Shown: positions 51,818 through 63,604 of the stretch, piece by piece
Position numbering within the stretch: position 1 is the stretch's first letter
Layout of the letters: each line of letters opens with the position of its first letter
NCBI RefSeq assembly: GCF_014863405.1
Contig: NZ_JACZZA010000005.1
Coordinates: 124,001 to 188,000 of the forward strand
DNA from: Dyella acidiphila
GTDB taxonomy: Bacteria; Pseudomonadota; Gammaproteobacteria; Xanthomonadales; Rhodanobacteraceae
Direction: 5' to 3'
DNA: 64,000 nucleotides
Notes under the pieces: generated by a model
What the model saw: only the letters and a program-made list of their open reading frames with translations
Told to the model about the DNA's origin: nothing
The model's database searches: none
Program-made: the position numbers and the translations under genes

Positions 51818-53521
51818 TTATTTCACCAGCTCGTACGGCCGGTACGTCGGCTCCCACACCAGCTCCTGCAGGCGCCGGTCCAGCGTGGCCTGGTCGCAGG
51901 CTTCCGCCACGCCGTCGGCCTGTGCCTGCACGGCTACCGCCCTGGCCACCGCCAGCGATACCGCGCGCAGCTGATCCACCGGCGGCAGCAGGCGGGCGTT
52001 GCGATCGGTTGCCGTCGGCGACATCGAAGCCACCACCTTGCCGGCCACCATGAACATGGCATCGGTGACACGCCGCGCATTCGCCGCCAGCACGCCAAGC
52101 CCCACGCCCGGGAAAATATACGAGTTGTTGGTTTGATCGACCGGAATATCGCGCCCCTGCCATTGCACCGGCGGAAACGGACTGCCGGTGCCGATCAAGG
52201 CGCGCCCGTCGGTCCACTCCATGAGGTGCTGCGGTACCGCCTCGCTGCGCGAGGTGGGATTGGACAGCGGGAAAATCACCGGATGGCGCACGCCCTCGGC
52301 CATTGCGCGCACCACATCTTCGCTGAAAGCGCCGGCCTGGCCGGATACGCCGATCAGCACGGTGGGCTTGGCGTTGCGCACCACTTCCAGCAGGCCGATA
52401 TCGCCGGCCTCATCCACCACCCAATCGCTGATCGCATGGCGGTCCTGCACAAACGGCATCTGCGCCGGCGTAATGCCTTCCATGCCATCCACCAGCAAGC
52501 CATTGCGATCGACCAGATAGAACGCACTGCGCGCCTGTTCTTCGCTCAGCCCGGCATCCACCATCGCGCGCAACAGCAGCGAGGAAATGCCGCAGCCGGC
52601 CGAACCTGCACCCAGCACGGCGATGCGCTGCTCGGTCAGCTTGACGCCGGTGACATTGATGGCCGCCATCAGCGTACCGGCGGCAATCGCGGCGGTGCCC
52701 TGGATATCGTCGTTGAAGGTGCACAGCCGGTCGCGGTACTTGGCCAGCAGGCGGCTGGCATTGGAGCCGGCGAAATCCTCCCACTGCAGCAGCACGTCGG
52801 GCCAGCGCTCGATCACCGCGCTGACGAATTCCTCCACGAAGGCATCGTATTCCGCGCCGACGATGCGCTCGTGCCGCCAGCCGATATACAGCGGATTGGT
52901 CAGCCGTTCGCGATTGTTGGTGCCCACGTCCAGCAGGATCGGCAAGGTCAGCTCCGGATGGATGCCGGCGCAACCGGTATACAGCGACAGCTTGCCGATC
53001 GGTATGCCCATGCCGCCCGCGCCCTGGTCGCCCAGGCCGAGAATGCGCTCGCCATCGCTCACCACGATCACGCGCACGCGGTCGAAGCGCGGATCGGCCA
53101 GTATTTCGCGAATGCGATCTTTGTTCGGATAGCTCAGGAACACGCCGCGCGGCTTGCGCCAGATCTCGCTGAAATGCTGGCAGCCCTCGCCCACCGTGGG
53201 CGTGTAGACCAGCGGCAGCAATTCCTCGATATGCCGCACCAGCACGGCGTAGAACAGTGTTTCGTTGGTGTCTTGCAGATCGCGCAGGAAAGCGTAGCGC
53301 TCGAAGTCGGTGCTGAAGGCGCGCAGCACGCGCAGGCGGCGTTCGGCCTGCTCTTCGATGGTGGCGATATGCGGCGGCAGCAGGCCGTGCAGGCGGAACA
53401 TGTCGCGTTCGGACTGGCTGAAGGCCATGCCCTTGTTCAACATCGGCTGGGTGATCAGGTCGAAGCCAGTCAGGCGGGTTTTGACAGGTACATCCCAATC
53501 CGATGCGAAAGCTTGGGTCAT
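51818..53521 (-). CDS. maeA: NAD-dependent malic enzyme
   Basis: 567 residues, the length of the large bacterial form. Oxidatively decarboxylates malate to pyruvate with NAD. Seen: FLRDLQDTNETLFYAVLVRHIEELLPLVYTPTVGEGCQ near the N-terminus (catalytic Tyr), VVVSDGERILGLGDQGAGGMGIPIGKL (metal and malate-binding), FNDDIQGTAAIAAG and the dinucleotide motif VLGAGSAGCGISS. SNPTSRSEAVPQHLMEW and NNSYIFPGVGLG are as in MaeA. Single gene. Confidence 0.95.
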   Translation of the reverse strand: MTQAFASDWDVPVKTRLTGFDLITQPMLNKGMAFSQSERDMFRLHGLLPPHIATIEEQAERRLRVLRAFSTDFERYAFLRDLQDTNETLFYAVLVRHIEELLPLVYTPTVGEGCQHFSEIWRKPRGVFLSYPNKDRIREILADPRFDRVRVIVVSDGERILGLGDQGAGGMGIPIGKLSLYTGCAGIHPELTLPILLDVGTNNRERLTNPLYIGWRHERIVGAEYDAFVEEFVSAVIERWPDVLLQWEDFAGSNASRLLAKYRDRLCTFNDDIQGTAAIAAGTLMAAINVTGVKLTEQRIAVLGAGSAGCGISSLLLRAMVDAGLSEEQARSAFYLVDRNGLLVDGMEGITPAQMPFVQDRHAISDWVVDEAGDIGLLEVVRNAKPTVLIGVSGQAGAFSEDVVRAMAEGVRHPVIFPLSNPTSRSEAVPQHLMEWTDGRALIGTGSPFPPVQWQGRDIPVDQTNNSYIFPGVGLGVLAANARRVTDAMFMVAGKVVASMSPTATDRNARLLPPVDQLRAVSLAVARAVAVQAQADGVAEACDQATLDRRLQELVWEPTYRPYELVK

Positions 53522-53610
53522 GACGCGTATTCTCCTGATGAACGCATCCGCCCATTAGACCCCTTTTCGTGTTACGACGGCGTTTCGCATGCACGCTGGA
53601 ACAGGCATCG

Positions 53611-53642
53611 CGCGTCACACCGGCGAGTGCCGGTGTGACGCG
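53611..53642. terminator. Long GC hairpin after the yceI gene
   Basis: CGCGTCACACCGGC-GAGT-GCCGGTGTGACGCG, 14-bp perfect arms, 6 bases past the leftward YceI stop. No T-run follows, so it may act as a transcript stabiliser rather than a true terminator. Confidence 0.6.
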
Positions 53643-53647
53643 CGCAA

Positions 53648-54319
53648 TCACTGCTGTGCGGCCGCTTGTGCATCTGCCGCTTTCTTCGCCGCCGCCTTGG
53701 CATCGGCGGCCGCTGCATCGGCCTCTTCTTTCAACTGCTTCACATAGGCCTTTGCTTCATCCGCCTGGCAGGTAATGTGGATACTTACCTCGTCGCTGAC
53801 CTGCGGCACGAACAGGCCCATGCCGAAATCGGAACGCTTGAGCGTGGTCATGGCCTCGAAGCCGACCGACGGCAAGTTGCTGCGGATATTGGTACCGACC
53901 TTGTTGATGGTCACATCGAGTACTACCGGCTTGGTGATGCCGTGCAGGGTGAGGTTGCCGGTGACCTTGAGCCGGTCCGGCGCATTGCCGCGCTCAACCC
54001 GGATGCTCTTGAAGGTGGCGGTGGGGTACTTGGCGACGTCGAAGAAATCGACCGAATGCAAATTGTCGTCCAGGTCCGGTACGCCGCTGCTGAAGTTGGT
54101 CAGCTTGATGGTGGCGGTGACCGATGCGCGGGTGGGATCGGCGGGATCGAAATCCAGCGAACCCTCGACCAGGGTGAACTGCGCGGTGGGATTGGAAAAA
54201 CCCAGGTGGCTCCAGCGCACCACCCCTTCGCTGTGCTGCGATTCCAGCATATAGGTGGTAGCGCAAAGCGGTGTGCAGGCGGCCATCAGGGCCGTGGCAA
54301 GGGCAACGCGACGAATCAT
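53648..54319 (-). CDS. YceI-family periplasmic protein with Ala-rich C-terminal helix
   Basis: 223 residues from ATG 54319. A signal peptide (MIRRVALATALMAACTPLCA) is followed by the YceI lipocalin-like barrel: HSEGVVRWSHLGFSNPTAQFTLVEGSLDFDP, NFSSGVPDLDDNLHSVDFFDVAKYPTATFKS, and LTLHGITKPVVLDVTI. YceI proteins bind isoprenoid or similar lipids. The final 45 residues (EAKAYVKQLKEEADAAAADAKAAAKKA) form an Ala/Lys/Glu-rich helix absent from most family members. Confidence 0.9.
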   Translation of the reverse strand: MIRRVALATALMAACTPLCATTYMLESQHSEGVVRWSHLGFSNPTAQFTLVEGSLDFDPADPTRASVTATIKLTNFSSGVPDLDDNLHSVDFFDVAKYPTATFKSIRVERGNAPDRLKVTGNLTLHGITKPVVLDVTINKVGTNIRSNLPSVGFEAMTTLKRSDFGMGLFVPQVSDEVSIHITCQADEAKAYVKQLKEEADAAAADAKAAAKKAADAQAAAQQ

Positions 54320-54492
54320 CGGACAACTCCGTGGTGAGGGACGGCGCCACGGTGAGCGCCCCACGGCGGGAAGTCCTGAAAAAGCGCCTGAAATAGCCTG
54401 AAGATCTCTGAATGACCTCCCGCAGTTGTCGCTGTCAGGTCCTGATGCGAAGATTCCCGGTCATTCGTTGGCCATTGCAAACAAAGGTTTGT

Positions 54493-55428
54493 ATGTCATC
54501 AGGCGTGGAGCAGTCGTCCCAGGCAAGGCTGCGCATCGGCGACTGGACGGTCAGCCCGGTCTCAGGCCAGATGACGCGCGGCGAGGAGACCGTGCGGCTG
54601 GAAGCACGCACCCTGCGCCTGCTGCTGTGCCTGGCCGAGAAAGCCGGGCACGTGGTCAGCATCGACGACTTGCTGGGCGAGGTCTGGCAAGGCGTGATCG
54701 TCACCCCCGATTCGGTCTACCAGGCCGTGACTTCGCTGCGTCGGCTGCTCGGCGACGATCCCCGCCAGCCGGTGTATATCGCCACCGTGCCACGGCGCGG
54801 ATACCGCATGGTGGCGGCGGTGAGTTCCCCCGATCAACCGGGCCGGCCCACCGTGACACAAGCCGCCGCCAACGAGGAGTTCGCGCCGCCTGCCGCACCG
54901 GTGCAGCGCCCCGCTTCCGGCCGGCTGTATACCCGGCTGCTGGCGATCGTCGCCCTGCTTGTACTTGCCTGCCTCGGCTTCTATCTGCTGACCAGGCCAT
55001 CACTGCCGGCACCGTCTACAACGGCCAGCGTTGCGCCCAATCCCCGTTCGATCGCGGTGCTGCCCTTCCTCGACCTGACGGATGCGATGAACGAGGAGCC
55101 GTTCGCGGACGGCATGACCGAGGAACTGATCGACAAGCTGAGCCAGTCCAGGGGATTGCAGGTCATACCGCCTACCTCGTCGTTTTACTTCAAGGGCAAG
55201 CAGGTCACCATCGCGCAGGTCGCCAAGGCGCTGCACGTGGCCTATGTGCTGGATGGCAGCGTGCGCAAATCCGGCAACACCTTGCGCGTGGCGGCGCGGC
55301 TGGTTCGCGCCGGCGACGGGTTCGTGGTGTGGTCGCAGACCTACGACCGTTCCTGGGACGACAAGCTGATGATCCAGGACGATATTGCCGGCGAAGTGGC
55401 AAAGGCGCTGAACGGCTCCATCCGCTGA
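54493..55428 (+). CDS. Membrane-bound winged-helix regulator (CadC-like) with TolB-like sensor domain
   Basis: 311 residues from ATG 54493. An OmpR-type DNA-binding domain covers residues 10-105 (RIGDWTVSPVSGQMTRGEETVRLEARTLRLLLCLAEKAGH, with VPRRGYRMVAAV at the end), a single membrane helix follows (LLAIVALLVLACLGFYLL, about 150-168), and then a periplasmic part (SIAVLPFLDLTDAMNEEPFADGMTEELIDKLSQS) of the kind seen in adenylate-cyclase/TolB-like sensors. It should sense an envelope signal and act directly on DNA. The target is unknown; the co-oriented downstream DUF2501 gene is a candidate. Confidence 0.88.
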   Translation: MSSGVEQSSQARLRIGDWTVSPVSGQMTRGEETVRLEARTLRLLLCLAEKAGHVVSIDDLLGEVWQGVIVTPDSVYQAVTSLRRLLGDDPRQPVYIATVPRRGYRMVAAVSSPDQPGRPTVTQAAANEEFAPPAAPVQRPASGRLYTRLLAIVALLVLACLGFYLLTRPSLPAPSTTASVAPNPRSIAVLPFLDLTDAMNEEPFADGMTEELIDKLSQSRGLQVIPPTSSFYFKGKQVTIAQVAKALHVAYVLDGSVRKSGNTLRVAARLVRAGDGFVVWSQTYDRSWDDKLMIQDDIAGEVAKALNGSIR

Positions 55429-55485
55429 CATAAACGTAACGGCCGTCGTTGTTGAATGCGCACACTTCAACAAGGAGATGTGGCC

Positions 55486-55968
55486 ATGAAGACCCGAACC
55501 AGCCTTATCGCGACGGCCTGCGCAGCAGCCCTCGCCCTCGGCTTCGCCGGCACCGCCGCGGCCCAGGACCTGGGCAGTCTCGGCAGCAAGCTCGGCGGCA
55601 ACAGCAGCCTGGGCAATATGCTGCCCGGCGGCGGCTCTTCCGGCAGCATGGGCAATGCGGCCGGCATCCTGCAGTACTGCGTAAAGAACAATTATCTCGG
55701 CGGCGACTCGGGCGCTTCGGGCATTGCCGGCAAGCTGCTCGGCAAGACCCAGGGCGGCGGCGGCAACTCCGATTATCTAAGCGGTGCCAAAGGCATCCTG
55801 CACGGCTCGAATGGCCAGACCACCGACCTCAACAGTGTCGGCGGCGGCAACAGCGACCTGAAGTCCAAGCTCACGACCAAGGCTTGCGGTGTGGTGTTGA
55901 ACCAGGGCAAGTCGATGCTCGGCGGCGGGTCGTCGGGTGGGAAGCTGGGGTCGTTGATGGGGCATTGA
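55486..55968 (+). CDS. Periplasmic DUF2501 protein
   Basis: 160 residues from ATG 55486 with CAAGGAGATGTGGCC upstream. A signal peptide (SLIATACAAALALGFAGTAAAQ) precedes a Gly/Ser/Asn-rich protein with LGSKLGGNSSLGNMLPGGGS, AAGILQYCVKNNYLGGD and TTKACGVVLNQGKSML, the two Cys forming the probable disulfide of this family (YjjA-like). Function unknown in the family. It begins 57 bases after the regulator gene. Confidence 0.87.
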   Translation: MKTRTSLIATACAAALALGFAGTAAAQDLGSLGSKLGGNSSLGNMLPGGGSSGSMGNAAGILQYCVKNNYLGGDSGASGIAGKLLGKTQGGGGNSDYLSGAKGILHGSNGQTTDLNSVGGGNSDLKSKLTTKACGVVLNQGKSMLGGGSSGGKLGSLMGH

Positions 55969-56078
55969 GGTCACTGCCGGGGGCAGAGGCTGCTGCTGGT
56001 ACATGATGGCGGCTATCGGTGCACTGAAATCGCCATGTCGGCATTTGCGGCAATGCTTACCTCAACCGCCATTCCTCC

Positions 56079-56114
56079 TTGCCGTCATTCCCGCGAAAGC
56101 GGCAATGACGGCAG
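56079..56114. repeat. Short REP-like palindrome
   Basis: GCCGTCATTCCCGC-gaaa-GCGGCAATGACGGC, related to the CCGTCAT family, between convergent genes (DUF2501 and FGH). It may also stop transcripts from either side. Confidence 0.65.
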
Positions 56115-56171
56115 GGAGGGATACGGCGGCATTTCATCTTCACAGGGAAACATGGCAGTACGTGGGTCGGC

Positions 56172-57005
56172 TTAGCGCAACGCCCTGGCGTGATGCGCCA
56201 GATGCTCCCCGATAAAACTCGCCACAAAGTAATAGCTATGGTCGTACCCCCGCTGCATGCGCAGGGTAATCGGATACGCCGCAGCCGCTGCAGCCGCCTC
56301 GAACAATTCCGGCCGCAACTGCGTGGCAAGGAATTCGTCCGCATCACCCTGGTCGATCAGCAGCGGCAGCCGTTCCGTCGCCGACTTCAGCAGTTCGCTG
56401 GCGTCGTACTGTTTCCATGCCGCGCGATCGTTACCCAGGTACGCCGTGAATGCCTTCTCGCCCCACGGCACCTGGCTCGGCGCCACGATCGGCGAGAACG
56501 CCGATACGCTGCGATAACGCCCGGGATTCTTCAACGCCAGCACCAGCGCACCATGGCCGCCCATGGAATGCCCGCTGATGGCGCGGGCATCGCTGACCGG
56601 AAAGTGCGATTCGATCAGCGCCGGCAATTCCTGCGCGACATAGTCGTGCATGCGGTAATGCCGCAACCACGGCTGCTCCGTCGCATTGAGATAGAAACCG
56701 GCGCCCTTGCCCAGGTCGTAGCTGTCCGCATCGGCGACATCCTCGCCGCGCGGGCTGGTGTCGGGCACTACCAGCGCCACGCCGTGCTCGGCGGCATAGC
56801 GCTGCGCACCGGCCTTGGTGATGAAGTTCTGCTCGTTGCAGGTAAGGCCCGATAACCAATACAGCACCGGCACCTTCGTCTCTGCGATCTGCGGCGGCAA
56901 GTACAGCGCAAACTGCATGCTGCAATCGAGCGCCGCAGAGTGGTGCCGATAGACATCCTGCCAGCCGCCGAAGCAGGCGCGACGTTCGATGCGTTCCAGT
57001 GACAT
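56172..57005 (-). CDS. fghA: S-formylglutathione hydrolase
   Basis: 277 residues from ATG 57005, the first codon that starts the esterase-D-type fold ([19 protein letters not shown]). Releases formate and glutathione from S-formylglutathione. Catalytic Ser is in [17 protein letters not shown], with Asp in [11 protein letters not shown] and His in GYDHSYYF. The open frame extends far upstream only by chance over the ADH gene. It lies 11 bases after frmA in a two-gene formaldehyde detoxification operon. Confidence 0.95.
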   Translation of the reverse strand: MSLERIERRACFGGWQDVYRHHSAALDCSMQFALYLPPQIAETKVPVLYWLSGLTCNEQNFITKAGAQRYAAEHGVALVVPDTSPRGEDVADADSYDLGKGAGFYLNATEQPWLRHYRMHDYVAQELPALIESHFPVSDARAISGHSMGGHGALVLALKNPGRYRSVSAFSPIVAPSQVPWGEKAFTAYLGNDRAAWKQYDASELLKSATERLPLLIDQGDADEFLATQLRPELFEAAAAAAAYPITLRMQRGYDHSYYFVASFIGEHLAHHARALR

Positions 57006-57016
57006 GACCACCGCGC

Positions 57017-59652
<2,636 letters not shown>

Positions 59653-59664
59653 AGCGCGCGGTGT

Positions 59665-60786
59665 TCAGCCCTCGAAGATCAAAAACAGATAGGCCAGAAA
59701 CAGGATCAGGTGCACGCCGCCCTGCAGGATATTGGTGCGCCCGCTGGAAAAGGTCACCGTGCACAGCACCAGGGTCAGCACGAACAGCAGCAGGTCGGTA
59801 TGTTCCAGCCCAAGCCGGATCGGATGCTGGGTCAGCTCGCTGATCACGATGATGGCGGGAATGGTCAGGCCGATGGTGGAAAGCACCGAGCCCAGGAAGA
59901 TATTCATCGAGCGCTGCAGATTGTTCCTGCCGGCGGCGCGCACCGCGCCGATGATTTCCGGCGTCGCCACCAATACCGCCATGATCAGGCCGGCCAGTGC
60001 AGCCGGCTTGCCCATGGTCTCCACCACATAATCCACCGGCGGCGCCAGTTGTTCGGCCAGATACACCACCAGTGTCATGTAGATCACCAGCAAGATTGCG
60101 TGCACGCCCAACGGCGAGGCATGCGTGGCAGCTTGTTCTTCTGCCGCCTCGGTGGTTCCGGCCTGCGCGGCGAAATAGCTGCGATGCCGGCTCGCCTGCA
60201 ACACCAGGAACGCCACATACAGTCCCAGCGATACGATCGCCAGAAAGATCTTCTGCGGCATCGACAACATCGGCGGTCCGTCATGCGGCACCACGAAATT
60301 AGGCAGCACCAGGCACAGCACGCCCATCGGCAGGATCACGCTCAGATACGTGTTGGCGCCCTGCAGGTTGTAGTACTGCTCGCGATAGCGCCAGCCGCCA
60401 AACAGCAAGGACAAGCCGACCATGCCGTTGAGCACGATCATGGTGACGGCGAACAAGGTATCGCGCGCCAGCGTGGGATTATTGGCACCGTGCAGCATGA
60501 TCGCGGTGATGCTCACCACTTCGATGGAAGTGATGCACAAGGTGAGAATCAAGGTGCCGAACGGTTCGCCCAGGCGTTCGGCCAGATGCTCGGCATGCCG
60601 CACTACCGCCAGCGCCGAGCCCAGCACCACCGCAAACAGCCAGAAGAACACCAGCTCCAGCCGATACAGGCTTGCCAGGCCGCCGAACATCGCATCGCCG
60701 AAGAAATAGAACGCCAGTGTGGTGAGTACGCTCAGCGCCAGGAAGCGCTCTCTGCGGATCCATCCCGGCATGCCTTGGCTGTGCAT
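59665..60786 (-). CDS. chaA: Calcium:proton antiporter (ChaA/CAX type)
   Basis: 373 residues from ATG 60786 with CAGGGGGATTGCC upstream. Ten to eleven membrane helices. The two repeated exchanger motifs are seen as EPFGTLILTLCITSIEVVSITAIML (alpha-1, with the acidic residue) and VATPEIIGAVRAAGRNNLQRSMNIFLGSVLSTIGLTIP (alpha-2). Exchanges Ca2+ (or Na+/K+) for protons at high pH. Single gene, ending 12 bases from the convergent ChaN-like gene. Confidence 0.93.
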   Translation of the reverse strand: MHSQGMPGWIRRERFLALSVLTTLAFYFFGDAMFGGLASLYRLELVFFWLFAVVLGSALAVVRHAEHLAERLGEPFGTLILTLCITSIEVVSITAIMLHGANNPTLARDTLFAVTMIVLNGMVGLSLLFGGWRYREQYYNLQGANTYLSVILPMGVLCLVLPNFVVPHDGPPMLSMPQKIFLAIVSLGLYVAFLVLQASRHRSYFAAQAGTTEAAEEQAATHASPLGVHAILLVIYMTLVVYLAEQLAPPVDYVVETMGKPAALAGLIMAVLVATPEIIGAVRAAGRNNLQRSMNIFLGSVLSTIGLTIPAIIVISELTQHPIRLGLEHTDLLLFVLTLVLCTVTFSSGRTNILQGGVHLILFLAYLFLIFEG

Positions 60787-60947
60787 GGCAATCCCCCTGT
60801 CAACTGCATGGTTGCTACGGGAAATACGGGCCGACGACGCGTGCCGCAGCAGGGTAAACAGCGTGCCCGGCGCTGTCAAAAGCCTTTGCCACGGCTAATC
60901 GGCAAATAGTGCTAGTGTCCGGCGCTTCCCCCGCCGCCGCCCCATCC

Positions 60948-62330
60948 ATGCGCAAGATTCCGCTGCTGACCTTCCTGCTGGCCGCCCTGCTGACTGGCAG
61001 CGTAGCCGCGCACGATGCCGCCTCGCCGCCGGCCGACGACGGCACCGCCGCCGGCCGCGGTCCGATCGTGGTGCTGATCACCATCGACGGCTTTCCGGCT
61101 CGCGCGCTGAACGATCCGCGCCTGCCCATGCCCACCCTGCGCAAGCTGCAGGCCGCAGGCGCCTATGCGCAAGGCATGCAGCCGATCAATCCGGCGGTGA
61201 CCTGGCCCAACCACACCACCCTGATCACCGGCGTTACCGCGGCCGAACATCATGTGATGGCGAACGGCCTGATCACCCTGCCGGCCGACGGCAGCCAGCT
61301 GGAAGTGAAGCCGTGGACGCCGAAAGATCAGCTGGTGCACGCACGCACCTTGTACGACGCGCTGGCCGCGCAGGGCATGAGCACCGGCCAGGTGGACTGG
61401 GTTGCCATCTACGGTGCGCAGAACGTGCGCTGGCCGTTTGCCGAACGGCCCGATCCCGACAGCGCCATTGCGCAGGACCTGATTGCGCAGGGTCTGGTCA
61501 CCCGCCAGCAGCTGGCCGACTTCAACGATGACAGCAGCCCGGCCTGGCACGACCAGATCTGGACCGACGCCGCCATCGACATCCTCACCCGCCACACGCC
61601 CAATCTGCTGCTGTTCCATCTGCTGCAGACCGACACGCTGCAGCACGAATACGGCGCGCTGTCGCCGGCCGCGTATGCGGCGCTGGCGTATGCGGACAGC
61701 TGCATCGCGCGCCTGATCGATGCAGCGCGCAGCGCCGGCCTGCTGGACCGGATCACTTTCGTGATCGCTTCCGATCACGGTTTCACGGACTACACACACT
61801 CCATTCGCCCCAATGTCGCCCTGGTGCAGCAGGGACTGTTGCAGATGCAGAACGGAACCTACCGCGGCGATGCGTGGATCCTGCCGGAAGGTGGCGAGGC
61901 TTCGCTGTTCGTGCGCAATCCTGCGCGCCGGGCCGCCCTGGTGCCCAAGCTCAAGGCCTATTTCGAAGCGCAGCCCGGGGTGGCCGCGGTCTATACCCCC
62001 GAACAGATGCAGACGCTCAACCTGCCCGCGCCCGCCGCCACCGACCAGGCGCCGCAGCTTTATCTGGTGGCCAAGCCCGGCTATGCGTTCCAGGACGGCG
62101 TCGATGCGCCGCTGGTGAAAGACGTGGATCCGGCCAGGGGCGCGCACGGCTACCTGAATACCGATCCGGACATGCAGGCGCTGTTTATCGCCTCCGGCGC
62201 GCATATCCGCAAAGCAGGCAATCTGGGGCAGATCACCAATCTGCGCGTGGCGCCCACGATCGCAAAAATTCTCGGCGTAACGCTGCCGGCGGCCAAGCAG
62301 CCGCCGCTGACCCAATTGTTACAGCCGTGA
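60948..62330 (+). CDS. Exported alkaline-phosphatase-superfamily phosphodiesterase (NPP-like)
   Basis: 460 residues from ATG 60948. A signal peptide (MRKIPLLTFLLAALLTGSVAA) precedes a nucleotide-pyrophosphatase/phosphodiesterase-type domain: VVLITIDGFPARALND (metal Asp), the nucleophile region NPAVTWPNHTTLITGV (Thr), FHLLQTDTLQHEYG and FVIASDHGFTDY. GAHGYLNTDPDMQALFIASG is the C-terminal metal site. Hydrolyses phosphodiester bonds in the periplasm; ligand unknown. Confidence 0.9.
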   Translation: MRKIPLLTFLLAALLTGSVAAHDAASPPADDGTAAGRGPIVVLITIDGFPARALNDPRLPMPTLRKLQAAGAYAQGMQPINPAVTWPNHTTLITGVTAAEHHVMANGLITLPADGSQLEVKPWTPKDQLVHARTLYDALAAQGMSTGQVDWVAIYGAQNVRWPFAERPDPDSAIAQDLIAQGLVTRQQLADFNDDSSPAWHDQIWTDAAIDILTRHTPNLLLFHLLQTDTLQHEYGALSPAAYAALAYADSCIARLIDAARSAGLLDRITFVIASDHGFTDYTHSIRPNVALVQQGLLQMQNGTYRGDAWILPEGGEASLFVRNPARRAALVPKLKAYFEAQPGVAAVYTPEQMQTLNLPAPAATDQAPQLYLVAKPGYAFQDGVDAPLVKDVDPARGAHGYLNTDPDMQALFIASGAHIRKAGNLGQITNLRVAPTIAKILGVTLPAAKQPPLTQLLQP

Positions 62331-62421
62331 GGCATATCCCAGCTTGCCGGTTTCAGATTTGCGCATGCGTGCCGAACAGATTAAACATGCGCATGGGAAA
62401 TACCCGTGTGCTCGCTTGCCA

Positions 62422-62440
62422 GGCCTCGCTTGCCGAGGCC
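62422..62440. repeat. Small hairpin before the GH16 gene
   Basis: GGCCTCG-CTTGC-CGAGGCC lies 12 bases upstream of the first ATG of the GH16 gene. It may lower translation or be chance. Confidence 0.35.
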
Positions 62441-62451
62441 CCTGACGCCTG

Positions 62452-63471
62452 ATGTCTATGCAGATCAAAAAAATCGCCGGTCGCCCGGCCGCCATCGCAG
62501 CATTGTCCCTTTCGGTGGGTTTGGCAGGCTTTGCCAATACCGCGCTGGCTACCGACATACCCACCCCCAAGGGCTGGGTACTGTCCTGGAGCGATGATTT
62601 CAGCGGCCCGGCCGGATCGCTGCCGTCATCGGCCAACTGGCGCATCGATACCGGCCACGGGTATCCGAATGGCCCGCCCAACTGGGGCACCTCCGAGACC
62701 GAGCGCTACACCACCGATCCGGCCAATATCCGGCTCGACGGCAAGGGCCACTTGCTGATCACCCCGCAGCGCAGCGCCAGCGGCGAGTGGACCTCGGGGC
62801 GGGTGGAATCCGTGCGCGACGATTTCAGCGTGGGCGACGGCGGCATGCTGCGCATGGAAGCACGCATCCAGATGCCCGACATCAGCGGACCGCATGCCCT
62901 GGGCTACTGGCCCGCGTTCTGGGCCCTGGGCAGCAATTACCGCAGCACCATGGCCTGGCCGGGCTCCGGCGAGTTCGACATCATGGAGAGCGTCAACGGG
63001 CTCGACGCGGTGTGGGGCATCCTGCATTGCGGCATCAATCCGGGCGGTCCCTGCGGCGAGCCGATCGGCATCGGCAGCCGCCTGCCCTGCCCGCATGAAG
63101 CCTGTACTGCCGGTGCGCACACCTTCACCTTCGAATGGAACCGCAGCGTCACGCCCGAACAACTGCGCTGGTTCGTGGACGGACAGCTGGTGAACCAGGT
63201 TGCCGAAAATCAGCTGCCGGCCGATACCTGGCGGCAGATCACCGGCCAGCACGGCTATTTCCTGCTGTTGAACGTGGCCATGGGCGGCGGCTTTTCCTTC
63301 GTGATGGCTGGCTGGAAGCCCACGCCCACGCCGGATACCGAGCCGGGCCATTCGATGGTGGTCGATTACGTGGCGGTGTGGACGCAGCCGGGCAACGGCA
63401 AGAAGGTGCCGGCACCGCCGGAGATGGCGTCGGATGCGGCCAAGCAGCAGTCGGCGGCCAGCAATCGCTGA
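62452..63471 (+). CDS. GH16 family glycoside hydrolase (beta-glucanase-like), exported
   Basis: 339 residues; ATG 62452 and ATG 62458 are both possible. A signal segment (IAALSLSVGLAGFANTALA) precedes the GH16 jellyroll with the catalytic motif GEFDIMESVNG (ExDxxE pattern), preceded by WPAFWALGSNYRS and followed by LLLNVAMGGGFSF. GH16 enzymes cleave beta-1,3-, beta-1,4- or related glucans. Together with GH92 it points to degradation of fungal or plant polymers. Weak ribosome site. Confidence 0.93.
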   Translation: MSMQIKKIAGRPAAIAALSLSVGLAGFANTALATDIPTPKGWVLSWSDDFSGPAGSLPSSANWRIDTGHGYPNGPPNWGTSETERYTTDPANIRLDGKGHLLITPQRSASGEWTSGRVESVRDDFSVGDGGMLRMEARIQMPDISGPHALGYWPAFWALGSNYRSTMAWPGSGEFDIMESVNGLDAVWGILHCGINPGGPCGEPIGIGSRLPCPHEACTAGAHTFTFEWNRSVTPEQLRWFVDGQLVNQVAENQLPADTWRQITGQHGYFLLLNVAMGGGFSFVMAGWKPTPTPDTEPGHSMVVDYVAVWTQPGNGKKVPAPPEMASDAAKQQSAASNR

Positions 63472-63487
63472 GCACATCGCCGATCAC

Positions 63488-63577
63488 ACGTAGGTTGGGT
63501 TAGCGCAGCGTAACCCAACGAATCTTCATCGAAACGACCAACATAGTTGGGTTACGCTGCGCTAACCCAACCTACGT
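63488..63577. repeat. Perfect 32-bp inverted repeat, second palindrome family
   Basis: ACGTAGGTTGGGTTAGCGCA... at 63488-63519 is exactly complementary to 63546-63577, around 26 bases. Each arm is itself partly palindromic (GGTTAGCGCAGCGTAACC). Related text occurs at 5888-5925. It lies between convergent genes. Confidence 0.9.
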
Positions 63578-63604
63578 ATTCGGCGGGCTCGGGATAGCGC
63601 CCGA

